Shown here piece after piece: positions 34,290 through 47,105 of a DNA stretch of 64,000 nt. Position numbers and translations under genes: made by a program. The notes below the pieces were generated by a model, which saw only the letters and a list, made by a program, of their open reading frames with translations, made no database searches and was not told the origin of the DNA. Numbering within the stretch: position 1 is the first letter of the stretch; each line of letters starts with the position of its first letter. The stretch spans positions 16,701,001 to 16,765,000 of the forward strand of contig NC_134546.1 of NCBI RefSeq assembly GCF_050624435.1, in the 5' to 3' direction. This stretch comes from Tenrec ecaudatus. Its lineage: Eukaryota > Chordata > Mammalia > Afrosoricida > Tenrecidae.

Positions 34290-34510
34290 GCCAATTTAAG
34301 TTTGGCTCCTTAGAGAACTGGGCAGGGACCGGGAAGGGACCTCTGGTAGAAGTGGAGCAAGGAGATAGGGATGGAGGGAGATAGAATGAATGGCTCCTTC
34401 AAGGAAGCTCTGCTTATCAGGCGCAGGATTAAGCAACACTGTGGGGCATGGTAGTGTGCGGGGCACCATGTGGGCAGCTGTTGTTAGCATGGGGTGTTCA
34501 GAGAGTGCAG

Positions 34511-34533
34511 CGCACACACACACACGCACACAC
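34511..34533. repeat. (CA)n microsatellite
   Basis: Short CA repeat with one CG step. Confidence 0.8.
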
Positions 34534-34936
34534 AGCCGGTGGTGGTAGGCTGGAGCCATTCCACGCATGCCTGTGGAGGCCAGCATGGTGAATCAGACAG
34601 GAGTCCTCCCTCGGAGCCCACAGAGGAGCGCGGGAGAGAGCCTAACACCAAAACCCAGAATCCAGGGAGGTGAGTGTGCAGAGCTGCGTGAGGCGCTGCC
34701 GGAGACTTCTGGCCAAGATGGTGGCATGGGGAGCAGTGAGCCACCCCTCCCACCAGACATCAACTGACAACAGCCAGGAAAAACAAACAAACATCCGTGT
34801 TAAAGGGAGCCTGCATCATCGGTGAAACCAAAGAAGGAGGCCTTCCACAGCTGCAGGCTACCAGCAGACATGCGCGGGGTGACGGGTCCGCGGCGCACCA
34901 GGCAGGGAGGTGGTTGGGGGTGGGTTCGCATTGTGC

Positions 34937-34940
34937 GAGT

Positions 34941-34990
<50 letters not shown>

Positions 34991-34991
34991 A
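34937..34991. repeat. (GT)n(GA)n compound microsatellite
   Basis: GT repeats pass into GA repeats. Surrounding 34290-35925 shows no recognisable gene or element. Confidence 0.9.
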
Positions 34992-35925
34992 CGATTCTCA
35001 CTGATTTCATTCTGGCTGATGGAATCATGAATGATGTTTGCGTCGATGAACCCTTAGAGACGATCCTACAACCAGCCAGCAGGTTGTTCACGCATGAAGA
35101 CACTGCGTCTGCAAGGTTGAAACCAGACGTGGCGATTGCTTTTACTTTCTCAGGTCCTTTACATGAGACTCACAGACACGCATCCGTGTTGAAGCTCAGT
35201 GACGGGGGTTAGGGGCTCGTTGTACTTTCTCGCCCCCGTGGGTAGGTCTGAAGCATCTCCGTAGTGAGAAATCAAATCCTCAGTAAACCAAGGTTCAGGG
35301 CCAGGCCTTCCCAGCCTGGCCTTCCGATGCTTGGCCCTCTCCCTGACGGTCTGCATGTCGCCCTGGCTGGGTGCTGGTGCTGTTGGTCACCAGTGGTCAG
35401 GGCTGTGCCTCCATGCCCCTGCTCAGCGTCCTCGTCCACGCCCGTGGCAGGTTCGGAGCTAATGCGGCCTGCAGCAAAGGGCCTGCACCTAGGGCCCGCT
35501 CTCCCTCAGCCTTGCCCTGGCCCCTGCACGAGCCGTGGGCCTCCTGCTGGGGCTCCCACGGGCTTCCTGGGTCTCCGTCCTCAGGACCATCTCTGCTTTC
35601 TGAATCCCCAACCTTCCACTCGCCTAACCAGTCAATACCATCTGAAACCAGGAGCCCTGCGCCCGGTCCTGCCTCCCCTGTGGAGGATGATGGCATTTCT
35701 CTTGCCCCCCCACCTACCCCCATCGGGCCCTAGAAAGATGGAGGTACGCACCCCAGGCCTGGTGCAAGCTGTTCACTGCCCAAAGTCCCTCATCACCACA
35801 TCAGGCCAGCGCGCTTCCACGAGGCCAGCAGCTGCCTGTAGGAAGGGCACCGCTTTTCCCTCTGCACAGGGTCTAGTTGCAGCCCTGCTACTCTGCCTCC
35901 AAGGGTCACCCCCAAACAAACCACA

Positions 35926-36054
35926 CCAACGGCTGCCCAGTCCACCCGACTCACGGCGGCCCTGCGTGGGTCAGAGGACAGCTGCACTCCGGTGGCTGGA
36001 CTGCCAGCCTTTGGGTCAGCAGTCAAGTGGTTAACTATTTGTACAACCAGGGAC
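35926..36054 (-). mobile_element. AfroSINE copy, internally shortened
   Basis: Tail-like start, then GGTCAGCAGTCAAGTGGTTA and the head end ACAACCAGGGA on plus. The middle is partly missing. Confidence 0.6.
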
Positions 36055-36659
36055 CACCCATTCCCAAGCCCCTGGTCTCTGCCCTCACTGCCTATGACTG
36101 CAACCCTTAGCCGGGGCACCCGTGTCGCCCCCCGGCAGTCTCCGTTTTCACACCTGCCTCTCCCCGTAGATCTTCTCGACCCCGTGTCCATGGCCCGCAT
36201 GCCTGGGTCTTCTCCCTCTGGGATCGCTCCCCTGCTCTGTAGTGGGCTCCTGTCTCCCTGGACATTCTCAGAAGTTGCTCACTAACCTCCACCCCCTTCT
36301 GTTCCAGACGCTTCCCCAGGTCAGTGACCCATATGGATACTTCTGGTCTAGCCTCGCTCCTCTGCTGACATGCCCACCGAGAAGCGCCAACTTTCCACAT
36401 GAAACGCGTTTTCTCCCTCACTGGCTCTGCCGCCCGTGTCCATGCTCTCCACCAACAGACCACCAGGCAGACAGACGTTTCCAGTGTCAGAAACACAGAC
36501 GTCCACCTCACTGCCTCACAGCTATCCGCTCCACCTGAGCACCTCTCCCGCCTGCCACCCAGTCTCCTCCCACTGCCCCAGATCAGGCCTTTCTGTGGCA
36601 AGAGTCATCCTACGGGATGCCCTGCCTCCTGTCTCCTCCCCGTTAATCCGCCCTCCTCT

Positions 36660-37010
36660 GGCCACCTGGAGTCATCTTCCAAAGATGTTAATCTAATCAT
36701 GTCCTTCTGGCCAAAATTCTTCCACAACTCCATCACGAAATAGGATCTCCACTCTCTGCACGTGAAGGCCCCTCCCTGGTTCAGCCTGCGTGCTCCACCT
36801 CCACAAAATGGCCTGTCGCTCCCGCAACTATGGGCTGGCTGTGTCTTTTCACATGCCACTCACTCTTCCCGCCAGGTCCTGCCCACACTCCTGCTGCCCT
36901 GGCAAACCTCCAAGTCTTCCCTTAGAAGTCAGCCGACGGGTTGCCACCTCCAGGGAGTCTTCCTTGATTTCTCCCCCAAAATCTAGGGCCTCCCATCACA
37001 TTGGCTCATG
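36660..37010 (+). mobile_element. L2 fragment
   Basis: Order of words typical of the L2 3' part: AATCTAATCATGTCCTTCTG, then CAAAATTCTTCCACAACTCC, then TTGCCACCTCCAGGGAGTCT and TCCTTGATTTC. L2 is an old mammalian LINE. The part 36100-36659 may be further decayed L2; I cannot support it. Confidence 0.55.
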
Positions 37011-37879
37011 CTTCTTGGGCCTCCACAAGCTCTCTGAGGCCAGGGCCGGGGCCCTCTCTGCCTGGCCCCTCGGGCATGACCAGGGCGTGGAACCATGGTG
37101 TTTCTGGACTGTTGCTCATGTTTTCTCTGCTCACTGATCGCCTAGTCATCCTCCAAACCCAGCTCGCCTTCATCCTCCCCCGAGAAGCTTTGTCTGATCT
37201 CCCGCAGCCCTGGCTCCTGCCTGGACAGCTGGGTCCCTGGGCCTGCAGCATGGCCTTCGTTTCATAGACAAGTGGCATTCAGACTGCTGGGGGGGGGGGG
37301 GGTTTGTTTTTGTTTTTCACTGTGATCCCAGAAAGCATGACGTGTCTCATCACACAGGTATACCCGAAGCCAAGCATGTGAGTGGGATCATGCACAATAG
37401 ACGCCGGCATTCCCTCTGGGACGACACTCTTGTGCCTTGTTCTGTTTGGTAAAGCTGGTAATGACACACTGACTTGAGCTCCCAGATGACTACGTGATCT
37501 CAACCCACGAATGGGAACCTCCCCACTGTGGGTGGGAATCACCAGGGGATCCCAGCAGGATCCAGGGAGAGCGGCAGGATTAGAACAGTGGATTCGCACA
37601 TGCTTCCCCAGTGAACTAAAGAGAAGGACCGAGTTAGACGCCAATCTGTAGTGTATTTCACTCCAGTGAAATGCCATCATGAGTGCCCGTTACTAGAGCA
37701 ACAGCATCGAGGCAACCAGCCCAACCAAAAATGGACGAAGGACTGGAACAGAGGGTCCCCCAGGAGGATATGCCAATGACCAGAGAGCACTTAGCAAGGT
37801 GCTCAGAAGCCTTAGCCACTGTTGTTACTATTTGCCGTCACATCATCCCCATTCATATGCGACCACACACACTGTCCCA

Positions 37880-38016
37880 CGACGGGATCCCCGAGACTGT
37901 CACCTTGACACGAGCCCATCCGCAAGTCTTTCCTCCCAAGGAGCGGCTGGTGAATTCAAATCACCCGCCTCTGGGTTCACAACAGAGCGCTTAACCACTG
38001 CGCCACCAGGACTCCT
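37880..38016 (-). mobile_element. AfroSINE copy
   Basis: Middle and head: GGAGCGGCTGGTGAATTCAA, then GCTTAACCACTGCGCCACC and AGGACTCC on plus. Nothing recognised in 37011-37879 besides a G-run at 37290-37302. Confidence 0.75.
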
Positions 38017-38035
38017 CCTCAGGCACTGAAAAAAA

Positions 38036-38190
38036 ATTGGTTGCCACTAAGTCAATCCAGATGGACAGTGACCCTCTTAGACCGAGCAGCCAGCAGACGG
38101 CCACGTCTGCCTCCCACGAAGCCGCTGGAAAAGTCCCAGCCGTCCTTCGGGGTCACAGCCATGTGCTTAACTGCCGCGCCACCAGGGACC
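38036..38190 (-). mobile_element. AfroSINE copy
   Basis: Directly follows the previous copy in the same orientation: TTGCCACTAAGTCAATCCAG tail, then GTGCTTAACTGCCGCGCCAC and AGGGACC head. Confidence 0.75.
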
Positions 38191-38599
38191 TATTCATTAG
38201 GCGTCAGGGAGCTGCAAATCAGAGGCACAAATGGCTTTGCGTTTTCATCATCACAAACCACAGGCGTTGGCTGGAGTGGGGAGGAAGGAGCGGAGCCCTC
38301 CTCGCTGGCTGGCGGGAATGCAGAGTGGGATGGCTGCTATGGAAACACTTGAACGGAGAACTACCTTGTGACTCAGCGGGCACGATCCTCGATTCTGTGA
38401 GCGATGGGGGGATTCTGTGGGTGTTATCATGAACAACGCAGGAAGAGTCAGAGATGAAAGGAAACCCGGTCCCTGCACCAAAGAGGACTGGCGCCCTGAA
38501 CCTTTTCAGGGGCTGCGTGCGACCGAGAGCCAATGGCATTCAAGGAAGTCCAAACTGCAAAGCAGAACTCTAGGAACGGACAGAATACCGGTTAAAATA

Positions 38600-39010
38600 G
38601 GTCAACAGATACAATACTTGAAGCACCCACTTATCTATACCAAGAAATTTGGAAGACCGCTACCAAGACAGCTGAAAGAGCTGCGTGGTGGGGACCTGCA
38701 CCAGCACAGCACAAGGCAGATTGCTTGAGGGGTAACCAGAAAGACAAACGCATCCGTCTTGGAAGCCAAAATCTTCCTCGAGAGGGAGGCTGGCGAGATC
38801 TCGTCCTTTGCACTTTGAACATGTTATCAGGAAAGACCAGTCCCTGGAGCAGGACTCCAGGCTTGGTAGAAGAGAGACATTAAGAAAATAAGCAGGCAGC
38901 CCCTGAAGGAGATGGACCGGCCCCATGACTACCACAGTGGACCCAAACACAGCCACGATCAGAGCAGGGCACGGCTGGGCAGAGCTCGTCCTGCTGTACA
39001 TGAGGTGGCT
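38600..39010 (+). mobile_element. RTE piece with internal deletion
   Basis: The ACCAAGAAATTTGGAAGACC part (38639) belongs to the reverse-transcriptase region, and from about 38730 the sequence jumps to the 3' coding end: ATCCGTCTTGGAAGCCAAAA, ACATGTTATCAGGAAAGACC, AGTCCCTGGAGCAGGACTCC, then the GAGATGGACCGGCCCCAT part. The stretch between them is missing. All frames are broken. Confidence 0.65.
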
Positions 39011-39416
39011 ACGACAGGGATGGAAGGAAGAGGGAGGGGTAGTGGAGTGTTTGCCTAAGTGGTCACGACTGAAGTTGATGTTCATGGTTAATTATTTGGA
39101 GAAGGATACTAGTTGATAATGGCTTCACCACAGAAAGAACATAATCAGTGTCCCTGAATTGTGCCTGTCGAAATTGTTGAAGTAAAGGCTTGGGGGTGTC
39201 TAGTTGAGCCACAGTCGAACATTTTGGAAAGAAGAGTGAATTCATAGAGAATGAAATCAAATAGATGCAAGCCCAGATTCTTTGGAAGACAGCGGCAGTG
39301 GGCACGCTGGACCAGGAGCAAGCATCGGGTGATGGGACCAGCGCTATAAGGTACACACCAAATTGTGACCAGAACCAAAGTTCAGAGGGACGTTTCCAGC
39401 CCTTTGGATGCCTTTA

Positions 39417-39515
39417 TGGCTCTCTGGTGGCACAGTGGGTGATGCATCGGGCTGCTAACTGCAAGGTCAGCGGTTCAAGCCGACCGGCCGCTCCATGGAA
39501 GAAAGATGAGGCTGT
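39417..39515 (+). mobile_element. AfroSINE copy, 5' half
   Basis: CTCTCTGGTGGCACAGTGGG head, GCTGCTAACTGCAAGGTCAG and GGTTCAAGCCGACCGGCCGC, then it breaks off after GAAAGATGAGGCTG. The interval 39516-40889 has no recognised element except a short A/T-rich part at 40400-40460 that may be an L1 end. Confidence 0.85.
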
Positions 39516-40889
39516 CAGGTCTGGGAAGCCTGGAGAGCAGTTCCGCTCTGTGCTTCAGGAATCAACCTCAAGGCCCTGGGTTGGGTTTGGGTTGGATGTC
39601 TGCGGTCCCTAACTCCGATCCAACCAATCCCTGTCCTGGAGCCGTTCAAAGGCATACTCTGAGGGGCTTTGTGCCATGCTCCTGCCTCGTCAACCGAGCT
39701 AGATGCACGGCCACCAAGCTAGAAGGCAACAGAACTAGACTCGAGAACCCTTCACCTGATGCTGCCTCCTGGTCCGAGGAGTCCATTAAAGCCCTAGTCA
39801 TCACAGACCGGGGCTTGCCTTTATTTGATTTTCTGTGCACGCACTCTTCTTCCCACAATGTTGGTGGTACTTAAAATACACACCACAAAACGTTCGCCTC
39901 CACCACATGTTCGCCGCCCAGAGGCTAATCCACTCAGGCTCAAATCTCCGCTCAGCCAGTGAGTGCTCACTGAGCTTTGCCAGAATGGCTTAGCCTGACC
40001 ACGCCTGTTTCCTCCTAGGCCTGTCCTGGCAGAGGAAGAAAGCGCCAAAGAGCATCGTCATGTGTAGCTCGATGCCGGAATCGGGTTGGCACTCTAGCCT
40101 CTGGCTCTCCAGTGGTCATTTTCTGAGCCTTCCTCCCCTCCCACGTCCCTGTTCTTAGCCGTCCCCTGGCTTCTTAGGCCACTCCTTCACCCTGCCTCGC
40201 TTCCTTCTGCTCTGAGCCTCACCTACTCATCCCTCCCCTCTTCTCAGCAATCTCCATCAGTGATCTCGTCTCTCTTCTGTGACTCCTTCCAAAAACTCGG
40301 ATCTCCCGTTTACTCCTCAGCCTACAGCAATCTACCTGTGGTGTGCTGGTGCCGGCCCGCCACAGGCTCCACAGAGGAATAGAGGGATGAGTGTGTGTAT
40401 GTTTATTTGTTTTTAATAAATCCATTTTATTGACATAAGGGATATTTGGCAAATAATAAAATATATGGTACCTTTTTATGGTGGTAAAAACACCTTTAAT
40501 AGGTGGTTAAAAACCCCACTGTGTTAGACACGGTTCTCTGGATAGACAAAGCCAGATTGCTAATAATTATATCTATATATATATAAAACACAAGAAATAA
40601 GCAGTTAAATGATAAAGAAGCACAAATGGTTCAGTGCAACTCACTCCCATGGGACAGCTGTGAGACACTGGCAGTCCTTCAAGCCTTGAGGGCCGCCGGG
40701 TAGTCCTCTGTAGAGCAATTCAGGCTATCCGGGCACAGGCAGCAAACAGCAAGGCAGGTCACCACCAGTCAGCCAGATGACAGGATCCGACAGTCCCCAG
40801 CTCAAGAGATGTACATTCCAATGGTGTGGCGAAGCAGGTCTTGAAGGAATCTCAAATTACAGCGACATAGTCCCCGGGTTAGGTGTCCC

Positions 40890-41530
<641 letters not shown>

Positions 41531-42149
41531 GGGTCATGTTGCTCAGCTTCATGTTTTTAAGTTTCATTGTAGAAGCATGTATCAGAATTGTATTTCCCTT
41601 AATGAGAGAGCAGTAGTCCATTGTACATATGTATCACATTGTGCTTATTTGCTGATGATGGTATTCTTTATGGTAAATTCCCTGTATATAGAAGGTCTGT
41701 TTGGTTGATTTTTGCCAAACTCCTGTGTCTATAGCCCACATATAATTTTTAAAGTTATATTAAACTAAGGTAATAAATACTCAAGACATTTGACAATTTC
41801 CAAATGAGTGTAATTGTGGTTCTCATATGAACGTTGGTTGATATTTTCACTTACATCAATTAGTGAGAAAAAATTGGAAATAATAACTTTACTTATTAAC
41901 TGTGTGAGTAATTGCTTAGTCAGATAATCACTTTTTAATGCTGGAGAAATGTTGACTTAAGTTTTTGCTGTTACCTACAATGCAATGGCGACAGGAGCAA
42001 TGTAACTTTAAGTTAACGTGCCTCATTAGTATTTTCTCCATAAGTTAAGTCTAGACAGTCAACGACACAACAGATCAAGCCCTTCTTGGGATTCCCCTGA
42101 GGTTTAATTCATGTGTATTTCCCCTTCCCACTTGTTTTAACTGAAGCAA
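41531..42149. other. AT-rich intergenic stretch
   Basis: AT-rich and with no gene. Parts such as the ATTGTACATATGTATCACAT region could derive from an old L1 3' UTR, but I cannot assign it firmly. Confidence 0.4.
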
Positions 42150-43090
42150 CTTTGTGGTTGCTATTGCTGTTCGGGGTGTCGAGTCCGCTACGACCCATAG
42201 CAACCCTATGCCCAACAGAACGCAACCCTACAGGTCCTGTGCCATCCTTACCCGTCTTCCTATGCCTGCGCCCATTGTTGCAGCCACAGGGTCAGTCCAC
42301 CTGGCTGAAGGCCTTCTCTTTGTCCCAATGCCTCTCCCATTTACCAAGCAGGAAGTCCTTCTCCAAGGACCGGTCACTCCAAACTATGTCCAACTTCAAG
42401 CTTTTCTCCACTGACCCTGATGTTACCTGTGGGTGCAGTTGGGAAGATGTTGGTCTTCTTTACATTGAGGTAAAATCCATCCTGAAGGCTGCGGTCCTTG
42501 ATCTTTACCACGGCTTTCTTCCTCCCTTTCAGCAAGTAAGGCTGTGTCATCTGCATCTCATAGATTGTTAAGAAGCCTTCCTCCAGTCCTGATGCCATGG
42601 TCTTCTTCACATAAGACAGCTTCTCTAATTCTCTAATGACCTGCTCAGCATATTGAACAACTACAATGAGAGGAGACAACCCTGACACCCACCTTTCCTG
42701 ATTTTAAACCACGCCTCATTCCCTTGTTCCTTTCACACAACTGCCTCTTGATCCGCGCACAAGTTCTTTGTGAGCACAGAGAATTGTTCTGAAATCCCCA
42801 TGCTTCTCAAGTTCATCCATGGTTTATTATGGTCCACCCAGCTGAATGCCTTTGTAAAGTCAATAGACACATTCTTGGTAGTCTCTGCTCTGAGCCAAGG
42901 TCCATCTGACATCAGCGGAGATACCCCTTGTCTCATGTCCTCCGCTGAATCCAGCCTGAACTTCTGGCAGCTCCTTGTCATACTGCTGTGATTGTTGTCG
43001 GATGACCTTCAGTAAAATTGTATTTGCATGTGATATCAATGATGTTGTTTTATAGTTTGAGCAGGCAGAAGACCGCCTTTCATGGGGATG
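42150..43090 (-). mobile_element. RTE (BovB-like) retrotransposon fragment with reverse-transcriptase remains
   Basis: On the minus strand, 42981-42733 encodes a reverse-transcriptase part with SIDFTKAFSWVDHNKPWM (block A of the polymerase) and MGISEQ, and 42688-42374 continues with the end of the palm and LYLNVKKT-like sequence. The catalytic YADD region (about 42552-42580) is damaged: a stop codon and a changed tyrosine precede the two Asp. Further frame breaks separate the parts. It is a dead copy of the non-LTR family that also supplies the 3' tail of AfroSINEs. Confidence 0.8.
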
Positions 43091-44807
43091 TGCAGGGAGA
43101 ACCACTGGTGCAAGCCAACGCAGCAAGCAAGTTGCGAGTCCAGGTGCTCTGGGAAGCAGATGCCAAAAGGGAGTTAAAAGTACAAGAGATTTGTCAGGAT
43201 AAAACTCCAGCCGGGAAGAGGGTGACGGAGTTGGCACGAAGAGCCTTCGGGCCAAGAGAATCAGGCAAGAAGAGCTTTGAACTGTGGGCAGCTCGGAGAA
43301 AGCCCCATGGGCACACCTAGGCAAGGATGCCCTAGGAGGGCCCCATGTCAGACAGAAGTGGCCAGACCCTCACTTTCCTGCCAGCTGGTGGTGTCCCGAA
43401 GCGGCTCCCCTCTGTGGGCAGGCCTGCCCAGTGAAGGAAAAGTGGGTTCCGGGGCTAGGGATATGGGAGACATGGACCGACTCCGAGGAAGTCTGGTGAC
43501 GAGGTTCGGTGAAGACTAGAAGCCTGGTCTGTGGTGGTTCTGATGCCCCTTGGGGTTGGACAGACCAGAGTGGGGGCCTCCTTGCTAGGGCAGAGGCAAT
43601 GTAAGACAGAGGGTGGAAGGTTTAAGGAAGAGAGTGGTTGATGATATGGAAAATGGACTCAGGAACAGGAGGTGAGGAGGCTTGGGAAAGAGTGGGTGGT
43701 GGAGGCCCCGGGGCATGGGGGGCGGGGTGGGGGCAGAGGGCCAGGTTGGCAGGAGTTGTGCAAATGAAAACCCAGAAAGAAGACTGCGTCAGAGAGCAGG
43801 GATTTGGGAAAGTCTGCGTACAGAGAGGGAACAGTCTTGGATAAGGAGTGGGTTAGGGAGCCTGAAGAGGCCCAGAGCCAGGAGGCTGGGCTGGTCCCAG
43901 ACTATCGAGTTCTGGGCTGGCATGTTCTGATTCCCATCGTATGCCTGCCGGCTCTCTGCAGCCCTCTGAGTGACAGTCCCCAGATAAGAGAGCTCCTGGG
44001 GGCAGGGCTGGTCCTCCCAGCACAGACCAGACCCTGGTCACATGACTGCAGCCTCCAGCCAAAGTCCTGCTAAAGACAGTTACAGGCTAACACCTGGTTG
44101 CCAGACAAGCTTGGGGAGGATCAACCTCCCGCAGAGGCTGTCAGGACTGTGAGCCCCAGCCCTTTGAAGGGCACTGGCCCCACTGAAGGTCTGAGGGTTG
44201 GGAGGGAAATGGAGGAGGTTTGACTGTCCAGGGAGTTCCTGAGTGGGGCAAGTGCTTAAGCACGGAGCTATTCATGGAAAGGTGGAGGGCTTGAGTCCCC
44301 TTAGAAACGTCTCCGAAGAAAGTTCTGAAGATCTGCTTGCAGAACCCGGCCCTTGAGACCCGGTTTGAAGGCAGCACAGTTCTACCGCAATACACAGAAC
44401 GTCTCCACCAATCGGAACCAGCCCCATGGTAGCCGGCTTTGACCCTGGAGGTGTCAGGGGAGGCTTCCCAGAGGAGGCGAGGCCTGCACCAAGATCCGAG
44501 GATGGAAAGGCACATCCCACAGGACGTGATGTAGGAGCCCCTGTGATGGGGCTCACAGAAGAGGGGCAAGAGCTAGCACCTCCCCTTCCCCACCACTCTA
44601 CGCTCACCTTGCCTTGCTGACTGTGTCTGCAGGCCACGTGGCCTTCCCTACGCCTGTATCCATCTGCTCCCCTATCTGGAAATCTTTTTCTGCCTCCTCC
44701 CGCGCCTTTTAGGGCAGCTGGGACGTCAGGAAAGAACCGGGATTCCTTGAGGGGAAGACTGTTCGTAGCAGGTCCATTTGAGTTTGCCTAGAGAACGTGC
44801 CATGAGG
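43091..44807. other. Intergenic, no recognisable element
   Basis: About 1.7 kb, GC-rich in the right half. Chance frames only. Confidence 0.45.
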
Positions 44808-44972
44808 AGCTGTGGTGGTGGAGGGAACACTTGCTGGGCTGCTAACCACAAGGTCAGCTGTTAGAGACCTCTAACTGCTCTCCTGGGGAAGACGAGGCTC
44901 TCTACTCCCATAAAGATTGACCACCTCAGGAACCCATGGGGCTGCATCCACTCTGCACTAGAGGGTGGCTTT
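44808..44972 (+). mobile_element. AfroSINE copy
   Basis: Head TGGTGGTGGAGGGAACACTT, then GCTGCTAACCACAAGGTCAG and CTCTCTACTCCCATAAAGAT; the tail is shortened. Confidence 0.75.
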
Positions 44973-45262
44973 GAATTTGCCACCGGCTTCACTCACAGGT
45001 AGACAGAGGCCCGGTCCAGGGCTTTCTCCCTGAGGCCTGGTGTCTTCCTTGCTGAGATTTGAGATGCAGTCCACACAGATGGTCCTTACTAAAATGCTGG
45101 GCTCTATGCCCGTGGCTCTCATCCCATTTCAGGAGTTGCTTGTTTCAGGACCAAGGTGGTGGTAAGTCCAACCCTTAGTAGACAGTGTGAACCCAGTCAC
45201 ACCCTTTGTTTCCTTGGATGCATCTCTAAGACTCGCCTTTTGTAGAGCTGATGACTTTAGAC

Positions 45263-45491
45263 CAGGCGTCCTCAAACTATGGCCCACGGGCCACATGTGG
45301 CCCGCCGAGGACATTTATGGGACTCGCCAGGTGTTTTTGCCCCATTTTGGTTTTTTTTTACTTCAAAATAAGATATGTGCATTGTGCATAGAAATTTGTT
45401 CATAGTTTTTTTTTTTAACTATAATCCGGCCCTCCAACAGGTCTGAGGGGCAGTGAACTGGCCCCCTGTTTAAAAAGCTTGAGGACCCCTG
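45263..45491. mobile_element. hAT MITE (OC1-like), third copy
   Basis: CAGGCGTCCTCAAACT at the left and GCTTGAGGACCCCTG at the right. The 8-bp target duplication CTTTAGAC is exact (45255-45262, 45492-45499). Same orientation as the copy at 8260. Confidence 0.85.
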
Positions 45492-45501
45492 CTTTAGACA
45501 C

Positions 45502-46020
45502 TGTGTTAGTCTGGGTACATTAGAGAAACAAATCCACAGAAAATCATATGTATAAGAGAGAGTTTTATATAAAGAGTAAGTGCACATCAAGAAAACATCC
45601 TAACCCAGTGCTGCCCAAGCCCACAAGTCCAACATTAGCCCATATGTCCGACACCAATCCACAAAGTCCTCCTCCATCTCACAAAACATACTCAACGACA
45701 CCGACTGCAGGAGGAAAGCCGAGTCAGTGAGCATGTAAGCATCTTAGCACTGCAGGGGTCTCCACACGGCTGCTCCAGCACCTAGGGCTGCATCGGGGTA
45801 GGTCTATGTGGCTTCTCCTCAGGGATGTCTTGCAGGAAGTGAGCCTTTCCAGCTGAAGCAGGGCACTGGCTAAGGCAGCTGCCCCCTGGTCCGACCATCA
45901 GAGAGCAAGAGACACGAGAACTAGAAAGGCAAGGCTCACTGAGCCATTTACCTCCTGGCCCTTCAATTCATCCCACATGTGTTTATCAGCCAGGTTTTCA
46001 CATAAACTTTAACTATCTCA
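45502..46020 (-). mobile_element. Solo LTR, ERVL/MLT2-like family, copy C
   Basis: On plus it starts TGTGTTAGTCTGGGTAC and ends TTTAACTATCTCA. The 5-bp duplication GACAC is exact (45497-45501, 46021-46025). It abuts the hAT element on its left, sharing part of that element's target duplication. Confidence 0.85.
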
Positions 46021-46715
46021 GACACCATGCTACATTTTCCACTGGGGGTATGGTCAGCTTAAGACAAAAGCTCTCCTCCATCAGAGCCATTACTCAGTCT
46101 AAGAGCCATCTAGGACCTTGGAAAAGCATGTTCAGAGTCTCTGTCTGAGGTGGCAGAGGCCGCCCAAACCAGATGCACCTGAGACGGGCCTGGAGACTCA
46201 GCTGAGCAGCACCGAGACCAGGGGAACCCTTCTCCCCGTCTGACCCCAGACTGTGGGGCTACAAGACAGAGCCATGGGCAGACTGGCTTCCTGACCGACC
46301 GGCAGAGCCAAGAGCCAAGGGACCCATGACTGAGAGGCTGAGGTCCAGGGGGAGGAGACCTGGCTGCCGGCTGAGGAGAGGTGTGTCTGCAGACCAAGAG
46401 CTGTATGCTTACCACTTCCTGATCTTGACTTGTGGTAACCTATTGACTTCCCTAATCAACACCTTTAATTACAAGCATTGGCTGGGCGTTCTGTGTGGCC
46501 ACTGCAGCAAATTCCTGAACCCAGCCCAGATGGAGCGCGGTGTGGGAGGAACCGCTGGTGCCGGCCTGGGTAAAGGAGGATAGACTTTGGTGCTTGTCTG
46601 TCCCCTGCCTCATGGCCATAGGGAAGCCGGGGTGGGCCTGAGAAGTCCACCCGCACACTGTCCACTGCAGATCTCATGGGGAAAGAGGTGACACTTGGAG
46701 ACCCACCGCTGTGTC

Positions 46716-47105
46716 CTACTGTGGTGACCTGCGTGTTGCCGTGATGCTATGTCACAAGGACTTTGAATACTAACAGGGTCGTCTGTGTTGGACCATTTCG
46801 GCAGGGTTTCCACACTAAGACAGACTAGAAAGGAAGGACCAGCAAACCGCCCAGGAGGGTAGGCTGAACTCTGCTGAGGATCATTGAACTTGGCGCGGAC
46901 AAACGAGGCCCCGGGCTGGAAGGCACTGAACGGGCACCGCGGCAACAAGGGGCTTGGGCACCCCACCCACATGATGATGCCACTGGGCCACGTGGTGTTT
47001 GTCCTGCTGTCACCTGATCGCCGGGAGACAGAGCCAACTGTATGGCCGCTAACAACAGTGATGGAGGCGTGAGTCCGCATGCCCCCCACCTGGCTCCCCA
47101 GGTAT
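46716..47105 (+). mobile_element. RTE 5'-region piece
   Basis: GCGTGTTGCCGTGATGCTAT, then GACTAGAAAGGAAGGACCAG, then GGCCCCGGGCTGGAAGGCAC follow the order of the RTE 5' region. The related chimeras at 14815 and 21655 carry a tRNA-Gly-like head; here the head is absent or lost. The stretch 46021-46715 has no recognised element. Confidence 0.55.

Noticed and set aside
35264-36034. 256-residue frame on plus
   Set aside because: Proline/serine-rich composition, no family resemblance, and it runs into an AfroSINE at its end.
42374-42981. An active reverse transcriptase
   Set aside because: The frame is broken between 42733 and 42688 and the catalytic region is preceded by a stop and altered, so the element is dead.
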